Positions 22,917 through 33,000 of a DNA stretch of 64,000 nt are shown one piece after another (position 1 is the stretch's first letter; each line of letters begins with the position of its first letter). Under the pieces are notes generated by a model. It was not told the DNA's origin. It did no database searches and was given only the letters and a program-made list of their open reading frames with translations. Origin of the DNA: Micractinium sp. NFX-FRZ (Eukaryota; Chlorophyta; Trebouxiophyceae; Chlorellales; Chlorellaceae); assembly GCA_029339195.1 (NCBI GenBank), contig JAPTJF010000232.1:1-64000 (forward strand). Reading direction: 5' to 3'. Made by a program: the position numbers and the translations under genes.

Positions 22917-23752
22917 ATGGAGGCGACTCCCGGAGTGCCGCAGGCGGCACCCTTGGCCAGCGGGCGGGCGGGGGAGCCGCTGGGCGAGCAGCTGTTCGTG
23001 CCTCTGAACATCAAAAACAACTTTGACGTGATGAACTTCAAGTGAGCGTGCTGCCGCCGCGCGGGGGCGCGCCTGGCCGCCACCCGCCACAGTTGCCACC
23101 GCCCTGCCGCCGGCCCCGCCGCCACTTACCCGTGTTCACTGTCCCTCCCCTCTTTTCCCTGCCCCGCTCGGCAGCAAGATCTTCGCCTCGCTGCTGGCGG
23201 GCTGCTTTGCTGGCATCACCGGCATCACCGGCTATAAAGGCTTTGCAGTCTACCTGGTGGCCCACGCCATCATGGGCGGCCTGCTGCTGCTCAAGGCCTC
23301 CCTCCAGCCGCAGCGCTACTTCCCCTCCTCGTGAGCGCTGCCGCTGCCACCCTGCATGTCTGCTGTTTATTGGCTGCCATGTGTGCTGTGCTCGGCATCA
23401 GTGGCGGCATGTGACGCAAGGGGGAACTGTTCTGAGGGGCTGTGAGGGGGTTCGGCGCCGGCTGGGCTACTCCCTGGCGGGCGCCTGCGCAGCGCGCCTG
23501 GCCTAACGTGTGCAAGTGCGCTGCAGACAATGCACCACACCCCCAGCAGCAGCCGGGCACCAGTAGGCCCGTCGCTCTTTGCGAACGCCTTTTCTTCACA
23601 CTGTGCCGTATGCTGCCACGCCCCTCCCCCTGTGCCTGCCCGCCTGCTGCTGCAGGTCCACGCTGCTCCTGGGCGGCATCATCTCTCAGACAGAGCTCCT
23701 CACCTTCATCCTCTTCTGGACGCTCTCAAACAACATCTGCTACCTGTTCTGA
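22917..23752 (+). CDS. EMC6: ER membrane protein complex subunit 6
   Basis: Exons 22917-23041, 23175-23330 and 23656-23752 join in phase to 125 aa (family usually ~110). After a short non-conserved N-terminus (MEATPGVPQ...) the protein has the EMC6 core with three hydrophobic segments: IFASLLAGCFAGITGITGYKG, VYLVAHAIMGGLLLLK and STLLLGGIISQ...LLTFILFWTL, ending NNICYLF. EMC6 is a core membrane subunit of the EMC insertase, which inserts weakly hydrophobic and multipass proteins in the ER. This gene follows CFAP58 head to tail with only 258 bp between stop and start. The start was chosen as the only ATG in frame before the conserved block. Confidence 0.93.
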
Positions 23753-24419
23753 GCCGCATGCTGCCGCTCCCTTCTCCTCCCTGCTCCGATCCCTCTTTGC
23801 TCCAACTGCTTATGCTCAGACTCCCTGCTTCAACTTCCCTGCCTGTCCCCTGCTCCCAGCTGAACACGTTTTTGCGGCCTCCACCAAACCCTGCTGCTTA
23901 CCAGCCACACCTGTAATACGTGCACACATGCGGGGACTGTGGTTGGAAAGGTGCCGGCGCTGTGCCTGGCAACACACGGCGTGCCCCGCGCAGAGGGGCG
24001 GTGTGAGGCGATGGGAGGGGCGTGGTTGGGAGGCCGTGCCCCATGGAAGAGGAGGGAGCTGTGTGGAACCTGTTGTGGTTGCAGGCATCGTGACACTGCA
24101 GCTGGAAAGTGCAATCCGCCACCTCCCCGTCTGCACCCGTGCCAGCCGCTCTCCTGCTGGGCACCCCACATGACTTGCTGTGCAGCAGCTGTCATCTGTA
24201 CAGCTCGGGAGGCGGCGGGTCTTAGCAAACGAATCGGAGCAACAGAAGGTGTGCCCAGGGCAGAAAACGCACTGCAACCCGCCACAGGTGTGCACGCCAT
24301 GCAGGGGAAGGCGCATGGGTGGCAAGGTCTGAGAGAGCAGTGGCGGCTGTACAGGCCACAGGCCAGTGGGCATTCAGAAGAAAGAGCCAGCAGCTGCAAG
24401 CAGCACACCGCAGCCGCCG
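23753..24419. other. convergent intergenic region
   Basis: This holds the 3' UTRs of EMC6 (plus) and the phosphoesterase (minus). Frames present have no recognisable domain. Confidence 0.6.
23912..23916 (+). terminator. putative polyadenylation signal TGTAA (EMC6)
   Basis: TGTAA lies 160 bp after the EMC6 stop. Confidence 0.55.
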
Positions 24420-27400
24420 TCACTCCTTCTTCTTCTCTTCCGCACTCTTGGGCGCCGCCTCAAATGCCGCTTGCTCCCCAATCGCCTGCCCGCTGCTGCC
24501 GCTCGAGCCCACTGACGCCAGCTCCACCGTGCGCCCCCGCTGCGCATGCTGTGCCGCCAGCGCCCCCAGCGTGTGCCCCTCAGTAGCCCCCTGCCGCTGC
24601 GCCGCTTTTGCCTGCTGCTCTGCTTTTGCAACCTTGTCGTGGTGCTCTTCCTTGGCTGGGATGGACACCAGGAAGGCAGGCAGCCCGCTGCGCAGCCGGA
24701 ACTCTTCGGCGTCTTCGCACCGGGTTGCAGGGAGTTTGGGGGCGGGACAAGCAGAGGGGCACAGGTAAGGAAGCGAGCAGCACATGGCAGCGCAGGCAGC
24801 GAGGCAGGCACTTGAGGCAAGCAGCCAGACAGAGCGCAGCGAACGGATGGGCAGGCAGCATGTTGTGCCGGGACCACCAGCAGCAGCAGCAGAAGCAGCA
24901 GCGGCGGCAGAGCCGCCTGCAGCAACGTCATCTTGCAGGCATCGCCACCAGCCCTAAAAAATCCCGCAGTTCTCTCCCTTTCCCAGCCCACCGGGTGGCA
25001 GGTTGATGCGGTGCATAAGCGGGCGCCCGCTCTCGTCCAGGGGAGGGAGCACTGCTGCCGTGAGGCTGCCGCCGTACACACACCCCGTGTCCTGAACGGC
25101 ACAGTGGATGGGCAAACAGAGGGACATGTGGCAAGGGTGACGGGGTTGACAGCAGCAGCGGGGCGTGCCGGTGGGGTGGGGGTGGGCAGGAGCGTCGAGG
25201 CACAGCACTGGCATACATTGGCACACATTGGCATTTGCAGCCTTTCAAAGTGAGCTCCCCCCTCTGTGCTCTCTTGTGTCAGTCCCTAAAGCAGAGGGCA
25301 CTGCCCCCGTCCAAGCTACCAACCCTCGCCCTGGCCCCAGCCCCCCGTGCCTCACCAGCCCTGTGGCCGCCGGCTGCCGCTGCAGTCGGCGCTTGGCATC
25401 GTGTCCAAAGAACACGTGCAGCGGCCCCGCCCAGACAGAGGCCCAGGCACGGCCCAGAGGGTTGAGCTGCTCGCTGGCCACCAGCCGCAGCTGTGGCGGC
25501 AGCACAGACGCTGGCGCTGCTGCTGCCTCGTCAGCACCGCCAGCCGAGGCGCTCGAGGACCCTGCCGCCTGGCCGTCTGCTATGCCACCGCTGCCTGCCC
25601 CCTGTGCCGCCGCCGCGGCGGCCAGCCGCTGCCCCGCTGCCTCCCAGTCAAAGGCGCCAGTGGGCAGGGTACCCACGTCAGCGCCCGCCGGCAGTGCCTC
25701 CGCTGCTGCCGCGTCCGCCTGCTGCCCCTCTGCCGCTGGCACCACATCCCTCATCTTCTCCAAGTCCAACCAGCGCTGCTGCTCCAGAGGCACGCCTGGC
25801 ACCAGCCCTGCATGCACTAGGATGACGCCATAGGCAGGAAGCTGCGGGGAAGGGGGCAAGCGGGTGGCACAACAGAGGAGGGGCAGGAGGGAGTTGGTTA
25901 ATGCACGAGGCAAGGCGAGGCGGGGCGTACACTGACATGACGCCACACGGAGAGGAGGCAGCTGCAGCATGGGGGCGCAATTGGCCAGAATGGTCTGTGC
26001 CCCCTAGAATAAAGAAGGGCGGGGACAGCACCAACTGCGGCGAGGCTCGGCAGCTGGGAGCAGCAGCAAGGGGACTGGGAAACCGCAGGACCGGGAGCGC
26101 TGCCTGCAGCGGGCACTCCCCTGCCCAGCGCGCCAGCGGCTGTGCTTGCACGCCTCAGTTTTGCGCAAAGAAGCGGTGCCAACGTGCTGGCCTGCCACCT
26201 GCCAGCGCGGGAATCGCAGCGCCTACCTGCAGCGTGAAGGGCAGCTGGGCCAGCAGGTCTGCCAGGTCAGCCGCCAGGCCGGGCACCCAGTAGTGCTTGG
26301 CAGCCTTGGGCATGTCGCGGCCCGCCAGCCAGGCGCGGAAGGCTTCGTAGGCTGCAGGGCAGGGCGAGGGAGGTGCAAAGGCGGGTGGGAGGGTGTGTTG
26401 CCTGGGGAAGGGTTACAGGTGGCAGGATCCAGCCGGGCATTGAGGGCTTTGTAGGGTGCAGATCAGGGAGGGGGACTTGATGCACAGGAGCGCACGAGAC
26501 AGTGGCAGCCAGCAGTGAGACACAGCGGCAGCGCGGCCGTCCCCCGACCTGCGTCGTCATGGTTGCCCCGCACTGCCTGGATCCCGTTCTCCAGAGCCAT
26601 CTTCAGCACCTGCAGGCAGGGCACACAGCGCATGCAGAGGGAGAGGAAGGCATGGTGGGCAGTGGGGATGCATCAGGCAGGCAGGCAGGCAGGCACAGGC
26701 GGGCAGGCCAGAATGGCCGCTGTGGGACCAACCTTGCCACACCCGGCAGTCTCCATTACCAATACCACAATACCACAGGTGCACCACCGCTCACCCTCTC
26801 CGAGTCGGGCCCCTTGTTCACAAGGTCCCCCACCGACAGCAGCAGGTCCACACCCTTCCTGTAGGCCAGCTTGTCCAGCAGGGCTTGCAGCTCATCTGGG
26901 CAGAAGGTGTGGAGGGGCAAGATGGAGGGGCGGTGGGGAGAGGAGGTGTGATACATTGATGGGCTGGCTTGTCCAGCAGGGCTTGCAGCTTCTTTGTGCA
27001 GAGGGCGAGGAGGGACAAGATGGGGCAATGAGGAGAGGGGGCGTAAAGCGCCTGCAGCCGCGCTTGGCAGGTGGCGCTTGAAGGTCCTCTTGAGGAGTGG
27101 GCAGGGGCGCGGGAGGAGGCGAGCAGTTTTGGGGCGGCACACACAGGCCGTGCAGGCAGGCATGCAGCACAGAGGCGTGCCAGCCGCCTGCAGCCGCGTG
27201 TGCACCTGGGCAGCCGTGGATGTCTCCCAGAATGATGACGCGCTTGAACTGAGTGGAGGCGGGCGGCAGCACTGCGTGCACCACTGTGGGGGGAGGGTTG
27301 CCTGCAGGACGGTGCGAGGGGAAGGGCGGTCGTTGGCCGAGCTGTGGGGCGCGCTGCGGGGACATTTAATTGTGTGCCGAGGCAACAGTCGACACTCCGC

Positions 27401-27600
27401 GCATCCGTGCTGTCAGGCGCAGAAGAGCACGTGCTTCAGCATGAAAATATTCAGGCAACTCTGGGCATGACGGTCTCACCGTGCGGGGTGACGGGGCGCC
27501 GGGCGCGCGACTCCCGCACAGACTCGATTGCCCGCTGCGCCAGCAGCACCACCCCGCCTGCCACAATCAGTCCCACTCCCAGCTGTCCCGGTAGGCTCAT
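24420..27600 (-). CDS. membrane-anchored calcineurin-like metallophosphoesterase (ApaH/Ppn2-like)
   Basis: Eight exons (27600-27480, 27283-27206, 26895-26795, 26609-26549, 26351-26227, 25841-25356, 25091-24992, 24712-24420) close in phase to 454 aa. The last acceptor is the least certain; a CGAAG 9 nt further on also fits. An N-terminal hydrophobic anchor ([16 protein letters not shown]) is followed by the metal-site motifs of this superfamily in order: [37 protein letters not shown] and TGCVYGG. An Ala-rich insertion of about 60 residues sits between motifs IV and V. A basic/Glu-rich tail ends EEKKKE. GDxHG with GDLVxKGPDS fits the branch containing symmetrical Ap4A hydrolase ApaH and fungal vacuolar endopolyphosphatase Ppn2. 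The anchor favours a Ppn2-like location, so polyphosphate is a reasonable but unproven substrate. Confidence 0.88.
26962..27040 (-). repeat. echo of phosphoesterase exon 3 acceptor region
   Basis: About 79 bp duplicate 26865-26944 (polypyrimidine tract, acceptor and first codons), period about 97, in intron 2. The acceptor CCCAG|AT has decayed to ACAAAGAA, so the copy looks dead. Confidence 0.8.
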
Positions 27601-28096
27601 GGCTGCCAATGCTTTGCTCTTGAGACGGCGTTGAGCAGCGGCAGCAGCACACTGGCGGCGCCGCCTGCTCGCGCTCTCCGCCCCGCCGCTTGGCACGGTC
27701 CCACCCCGGGCGGCTGTGCCTTCGCTGGCGCTTGACCAATGTAAAGGTGATTATGCGCTGCGAAACCGCTCCTTGGGCCCCGCTTTAAGGGTGAAGGTGT
27801 CGGGGCGATGGAGAGAAGCACGCTCTTCCCTTGTCAAACGATCAGTCGGTTTGACGGCTTCTGGGTGCCTCTGAGTTGGTGATCAGGTGCGGTGTGAAGC
27901 CCCCGAGCTTTCGGAGTTGAGAGTCAGCGGCCGCATGGCGGAGTGTATGTCAACCCCATGCAGACACTTTCTGGCTTGAAACTCATTCTTGCGGTCCGCC
28001 CCCACAGCCTGAGACTCCCCGAAGCCCTGCAGTCCTAGGGTCCGCCCAACAGCCAGTGCCCGCCTGCAAAAACGTGAGCGCAGCGGCCTGAGCTCT
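27601..28096. promoter_or_regulatory. divergent promoter region
   Basis: A 496-bp gap separates the phosphoesterase start (minus) and the lipoyl-protein start (plus). No TATA box or known motif could be called with confidence. Confidence 0.4.
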
Positions 28097-29437
28097 ATGC
28101 TGCGTTCTGTTATCTCGCGGCATTTAGCCCTGGGCGGGCGCTGCTCGGCGGCCACCGCACAGGGCTGGGCGGCAGCCGGGGCGACGCCGGCGGCGGCAGC
28201 TGCGGCGGCGGCGGTCGGCGCGCTGCACTCCTGCGCCCCGCTGCTGGCTAGCCTGCAAGTCAGGATCCCTGCGCTGGGGGAGAGCATTGCGGATGGCACT
28301 GTGGCGACAGTGCTGAAGCAGGCAGGAGATCGCGTGGAGGAGGATGAGCCCATCCTGCAGATTGAGACGGTGAGTGGCGGCATGCAGCGTTGGGTTTTGT
28401 TGTTTGGCATCGGGGCGCCGGGCTACCTGGCATTGTGCTTTCACGAAGCTTCATATCCCCACCAAAACAGCCTCATGCATCACACGCTTATCATCGCTGC
28501 TCAACGGCATGCCCCTGCCATGGCAGCCAACCTCACACGCACATGCCTGCCGCTGTGCACAGTCAGCAGGGTCCCTGCTGGCTTCAGCTGCCCACCCAGC
28601 TTGCCATGCCCGCTCTGATCCTCTTCCTCATGATTTGCTTGCTTGCAGGACAAGGTGACTGTAGATGTGCGGGCACCCAGGGCAGGCATCATTGAAGCCA
28701 TCCTGGTGAGTTGGGCGGACACTGCAGCCTTGGCAGCCAGTTTCGATATGCCTCTGTGGCATGTTGGCGGCTGCTTTGCTGGCTATAGGCTGTCTGCTTC
28801 AACTCTGTGCGTGTGCAGCTCAGCGCCGCGTTTGCTTGCGACGGTGCATCTTCTTCGATAAGTTGAGCGCTACACCCACTTTGACTGCCTGCATTACTGC
28901 CTGCAGGTCAAGGCTGATGACAATGTGGAAGTGGGGCATGTGGTGGCCAGCATAGCTGAGGGAGCAGAAACCTCTGCAACTGCGCCAGCCCCGCAGCAGC
29001 AGCAGCAGGCGGCCGCGGCGCCGCCTCCGCCACCACCCAAGCGGGCTGCAGCCGCGCGCAAGGCGCCCAAGGCGGCCGCCCCCGCCGCCCCCGCCGCCCC
29101 TGCCGCCCCTACCGCCCCTGCACACCGCATCCCCGCCATCAGCTTCCCGCCTCGCCGCACACCTGATGGCCAGGTCATCAGCAGCCTGGATCCCGCCACC
29201 GCCAAGCAGCTGCTGGCCAGCATGCTGGGCGACGCCAGCTCAGCGCAGCGTGGCGCACCCGCCAAGCCCGCCCCCATCCCCGCCGAGTACGCGCACATGA
29301 TTGCTGTGCCCATTGTGGGCGGCTCCATGCCCATTCTGCGCGGCATGCCGGTGCCCTCGGGGCCCCCCGGCCCGCCGCGCCGCACCATCACGGATGCCGA
29401 GTTGGAGGCAATCATGCTGGGCGGTGCGGACCCGTGA
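28097..29437 (+). CDS. mitochondrial lipoyl-domain protein with KGD4/MRPS36-like C-terminal module; no acyltransferase domain
   Basis: Exons 28097-28369, 28649-28705 and 28907-29437 close in phase to 286 aa. MLRSVISRHLALGGR plus Ala-rich sequence looks like a mitochondrial presequence. Residues ~53-130 are a lipoyl domain: IPALGESIADGTVA, then LQIETDKVTVDVRAP with the lipoyl-Lys motif ETDKV, then VGHVVASI. It is closest to the 2-oxoglutarate dehydrogenase E2 type. A Gln/Pro/Ala linker follows. The inner-core catalytic acyltransferase domain (~230 aa, HxxxDG) is absent. Instead the tail has RIPAISFPPRRTPDG and ends RRTITDAELEAIMLGGADP. These resemble the two conserved ends of KGD4/MRPS36, the E3-recruiting subunit of the 2-oxoglutarate dehydrogenase complex (PLIRFP.RR... 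and RR..(S/T)..E(M/L)E.I..GG). A likely role is a swinging-arm/adaptor protein in that complex. The KGD4 assignment rests on remembered motifs and is moderately sure; the lipoyl domain is certain. Confidence 0.85.
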
Positions 29438-30081
29438 ACATGCCGAGCTGAGCTGAGCTGAGCTGGCGTGCCAATCCGGGCGGCGTGATCTGTCCAGCAC
29501 AGTGCCTGAGGCCTTTTGGATGTTCCATCAGCACGCCCCTCCGTCCCATGTCACGTCTCGGCACCCACCTCGGCTCCTTCCTGCACACGCTCCTGCCTTC
29601 GCCCCGCACTTGTGCTCTTGAATCCAGCGCTGTGCTGCACTCCTCCCTGTGCCCTTCTCTCACACCATGTTGCGCCAATCGCTGTGCTTCTGCTCATTGG
29701 CCCTTTCCGTTGTTGCCTGCCCGCACACGGCCGCCCGGGCCATGATACTGCCCCTGGCCGCTGAGGCGCCAACCTGCCCCGCCTGGGCGCCTGAACCTCC
29801 AACCAATCTCCTGTGCACACATTGTACCTGTAAGTAAGACTTTATCTCTAAAGAGAGCTGCTGCATGGTTCATGAAAGGCAGCAGGAGGTCCGCCCGAGG
29901 CAGGTCTGAGGCACAACCGCTGGCAGCTGCCGCCCCGCCCCGTCAGCTCCACAAGCACCCCTTCATCTTGACCATCTCGGCTAGCCCGATGCATTTGCGG
30001 ACGCCTCGATTCACAACGAAGCGGCGTTGAGGGCTCTTAATGCGGTAACCAAGGCGTGCCTCGTTCGACTAAACGCGCGAC
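29438..30081. other. 3' UTR of the lipoyl gene and promoter of the channel gene
   Basis: No separate gene was seen. Three tandem GAGCT units lie right after the stop (29444-29465). Confidence 0.55.
29829..29833 (+). terminator. putative polyadenylation signal TGTAA
   Basis: TGTAA lies 392 bp after the stop of the lipoyl-domain gene, implying a long 3' UTR. Confidence 0.4.
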
Positions 30082-33000
30082 ATGCCGCCTGCCGGCAAGG
30101 GCGGCGACAGCCCCTCCGCCCTACTGTCATCCTCCGTTGGTGAGTATCGTGGGTGCACCGGGAGTCGCTTTTAGGCCGGCAAGCCGCCAAGCCGCCCGCC
30201 AACCGCTGCCCGTTGCCACCAGCAGCGGCGCCGCCCACCCGCCGCCTCACGACGCCGCCCGTCCCGCGCTGAATGCAGAACCAGCTGGAGCGAGCGCGTC
30301 GTTGGGCCTGCGGACCATCTCTCTGCCCAAGGCGGAGTTTGATGATGTGACGGGCGGGCTGTGGCGCATCTCCACACACATTTCGGCACGCGCGGGAGGC
30401 CCCAGGGCGACTCCTTTCACCAGCCCCACGGGCAGCGTGCGCGCTTCCTGGGCGGTGACCGTGGATGCGCCCAGCACGCCACCAGCGCGCAGGTGGGAAG
30501 GAGAGGACAGTGCTTTCCAGCAAGGCTCGCGCCGCGGAGCCGGGATTGGGCGATGTGGGTGCTGCACTTCTCGTGCTCCTTGGCGCCCAGGGGCAACCCG
30601 CCCAGCGTGCCCGCCCGCCTCCTTCCCGCCCCCCCCGCCCCGCAGGCGCGCCGACCCGCCCCGCTCCATCTACGGCCTGCCCATCATCTCCTGCCAGGAC
30701 CCCTACTACAGTGTGTGGGTGCTGCTCATCCTGCTGCTGGACCTCACCTACTCAGCCTTCCTGCTCCCGCTCTCTATCGGCTTCCAGGTGGGTGCTGCCA
30801 CCTGGGTGGTCGCCGGGCCTGGCCTGCTGCCACTGGCCAGGCTCGGGTCGACAGCTGATGTCAGCTGTAGGTCTCGCAGCTTGGGGCCGGGCCGCCGCCC
30901 GCCCACCTCAAGCGTGCAGCCTGCCCGCCCCGTCCTGCCCCCCCTCCTCACCCGCTCCGCACCCCTCCGACTACTGCCATCCTGGGCCTGCAGGTCAATG
31001 ACCTGGAGTGGACCTGGGCCTGCTTTGTGGACCTGGCTGCCGGCCTCTTCTTTGCGGTGGAGCTCTTCCTGGGCTTCCACGTCTCCTACATGGCCTCCAA
31101 CTCAGGGCACAGGCGGGAGGTGACAGGGGGGCGCTCGGTGGCGCGCTACTACATCAGGCACGGCTCCTTTTGGCAGGATGCGGTCAGCACCGCTGTCTGG
31201 ATCACTCAGGTGGGTGGAGGGCGGGCGGGCAGGGGGGTGGGCGGGGTGCCTTGATGCAGAACTGGGGCTTGGAAAGGGACCCCCGGGGGGGCACTCCTGG
31301 CCTGCTGCGGGCCCCCGCCAGACGTCTTCCGCTGCCTGCCGTCCTCCCGCTTGCCTTCCCCTGCAGATCGTGCTGCTGGTGGTGCACCAGGCGGCCGACG
31401 TGCCCATGACCACCAGCTCCTCCGCTTTCCAGTGAGTGGGAAGCAGTCAAACCTGCAGCCTGGCTACTGGCTTGGCGCCGTCTCACTGATTCCGCAGCCA
31501 GCGCAGCCACACTGCTGCCCACCGTGCCTTGCCACTCTCCACACGCCTGCGCACGTGACCAACCATGCTTGCCCTTCCCGCTGGCAGCACACCCAAGTTC
31601 ATAAACGTGTCGCATGCCGTCACTCGCCCCACCCTCCCGGCACGCTCCTCACCCTCCCTGCCCCTGCAACCCGCTCCCCCCTCCCCCACCGCCAGGTACA
31701 TCCGCATCGTGCGCATGATCCGCTTCCTCCTGGTCCTGCGCCAGCTCTTCTCCCTCACCGTCAGCTCCTCCGGCGGCTCCCTCATCCCCGGCCTGCACGT
31801 CCCGCCCCGCCTGGCCCAGGCGCTCAACATCACCTACTCCTCCGTCGTCCTCCTCCACTTCTTCGCCTGCCTGTGGTGAGCAGCACCCGCATGGCCGCTG
31901 CTAGCTGCTATTTGTGCTGAGAGGGGGAGTGGGCTTGGGTGGGCTGGAGTGGGGCGCGGCTCAACAACACGAACTAAGGCAGTAGTGAGCACCCGCATGG
32001 CCTCTGCTAGCTGCCGGCAGTGTGGGCGCTGGGTGCTGGGGGAGTGGCTTGGGTGGGGCTAGTGGGGCAGAAGGGCCCTTACGATGAGCCACTGCTGGAT
32101 TGGCCGTCTGCACATCTGCGCCCACCTCTTGGAGACCGCGCTGGAGCTCGGGTGTATTGGGGTGTTGCGCACCGCCACCGACCAAACCTACAGCATCATC
32201 CTTTCACTGCCACTCCTCCTACCACATTTCCTCCTGCCTCTCAGCGCACTCTCGATTCTGCACCACGCTATGCAGGAACTTCATTGCCCTGGCTCAGGGC
32301 ATGGAGAACACGTGGCTCAACACGATTGCAGCCCTGGTGCGGCGCCACTCGGCCGACGGCGCCTCGCCGCTCACGGCTGATGAGCTGAACGCAGTGTCGG
32401 GGGGGGAGCGATACGTCCTGGGCTTCTACTTTTCCGCCGTAACAATTGCCACACTGGGCTATGGTGAGAGGGCGAGCGTGGTGGGCCAGCCTGCGCTGCC
32501 CCATGTATTACCGCCACGCAGCTCCCCTGCTTTCTCCAGGCTGGCCAGCGCCCTCCCCCCTCTCCGTGCTCACCCCAAAACCGCATGCCGCTGAGCGCCT
32601 CTACCTTGCTTCTGGACCCTCCACTCGACCCGCTGGTGTGCAGGCAATACTGCGCCGGTCAACGCCACCCTCCTGCCAGCGTGCGTGCATGCAACATGCT
32701 GTGACGCTTCACCCTCCCGCCCGGTGTGTGCAGGCGACATTGTGCCGGTCAACACGGCAGAGTATCTGGTGGATTCCTTTATTGTGGCTGTGGGCGTCAT
32801 GCTGTTTGGCCTGGCCATGGGCTCCCTGGCCGAGATGGTGGCCTCCTCCAGCAAGCAGGCGCGGCAGGCGCAGGCAAGCGGGGGTGGGTGGGGCGGGGGT
32901 TTGAGGGTGGGGGAGGGGAACGTGGTGAGGAGCGACCGGCGGGCGGGAGTGGTGGCGCAGGAGGGGAGGAGAAGAGGGAGGGGAGTGGCCTACATTGGCA

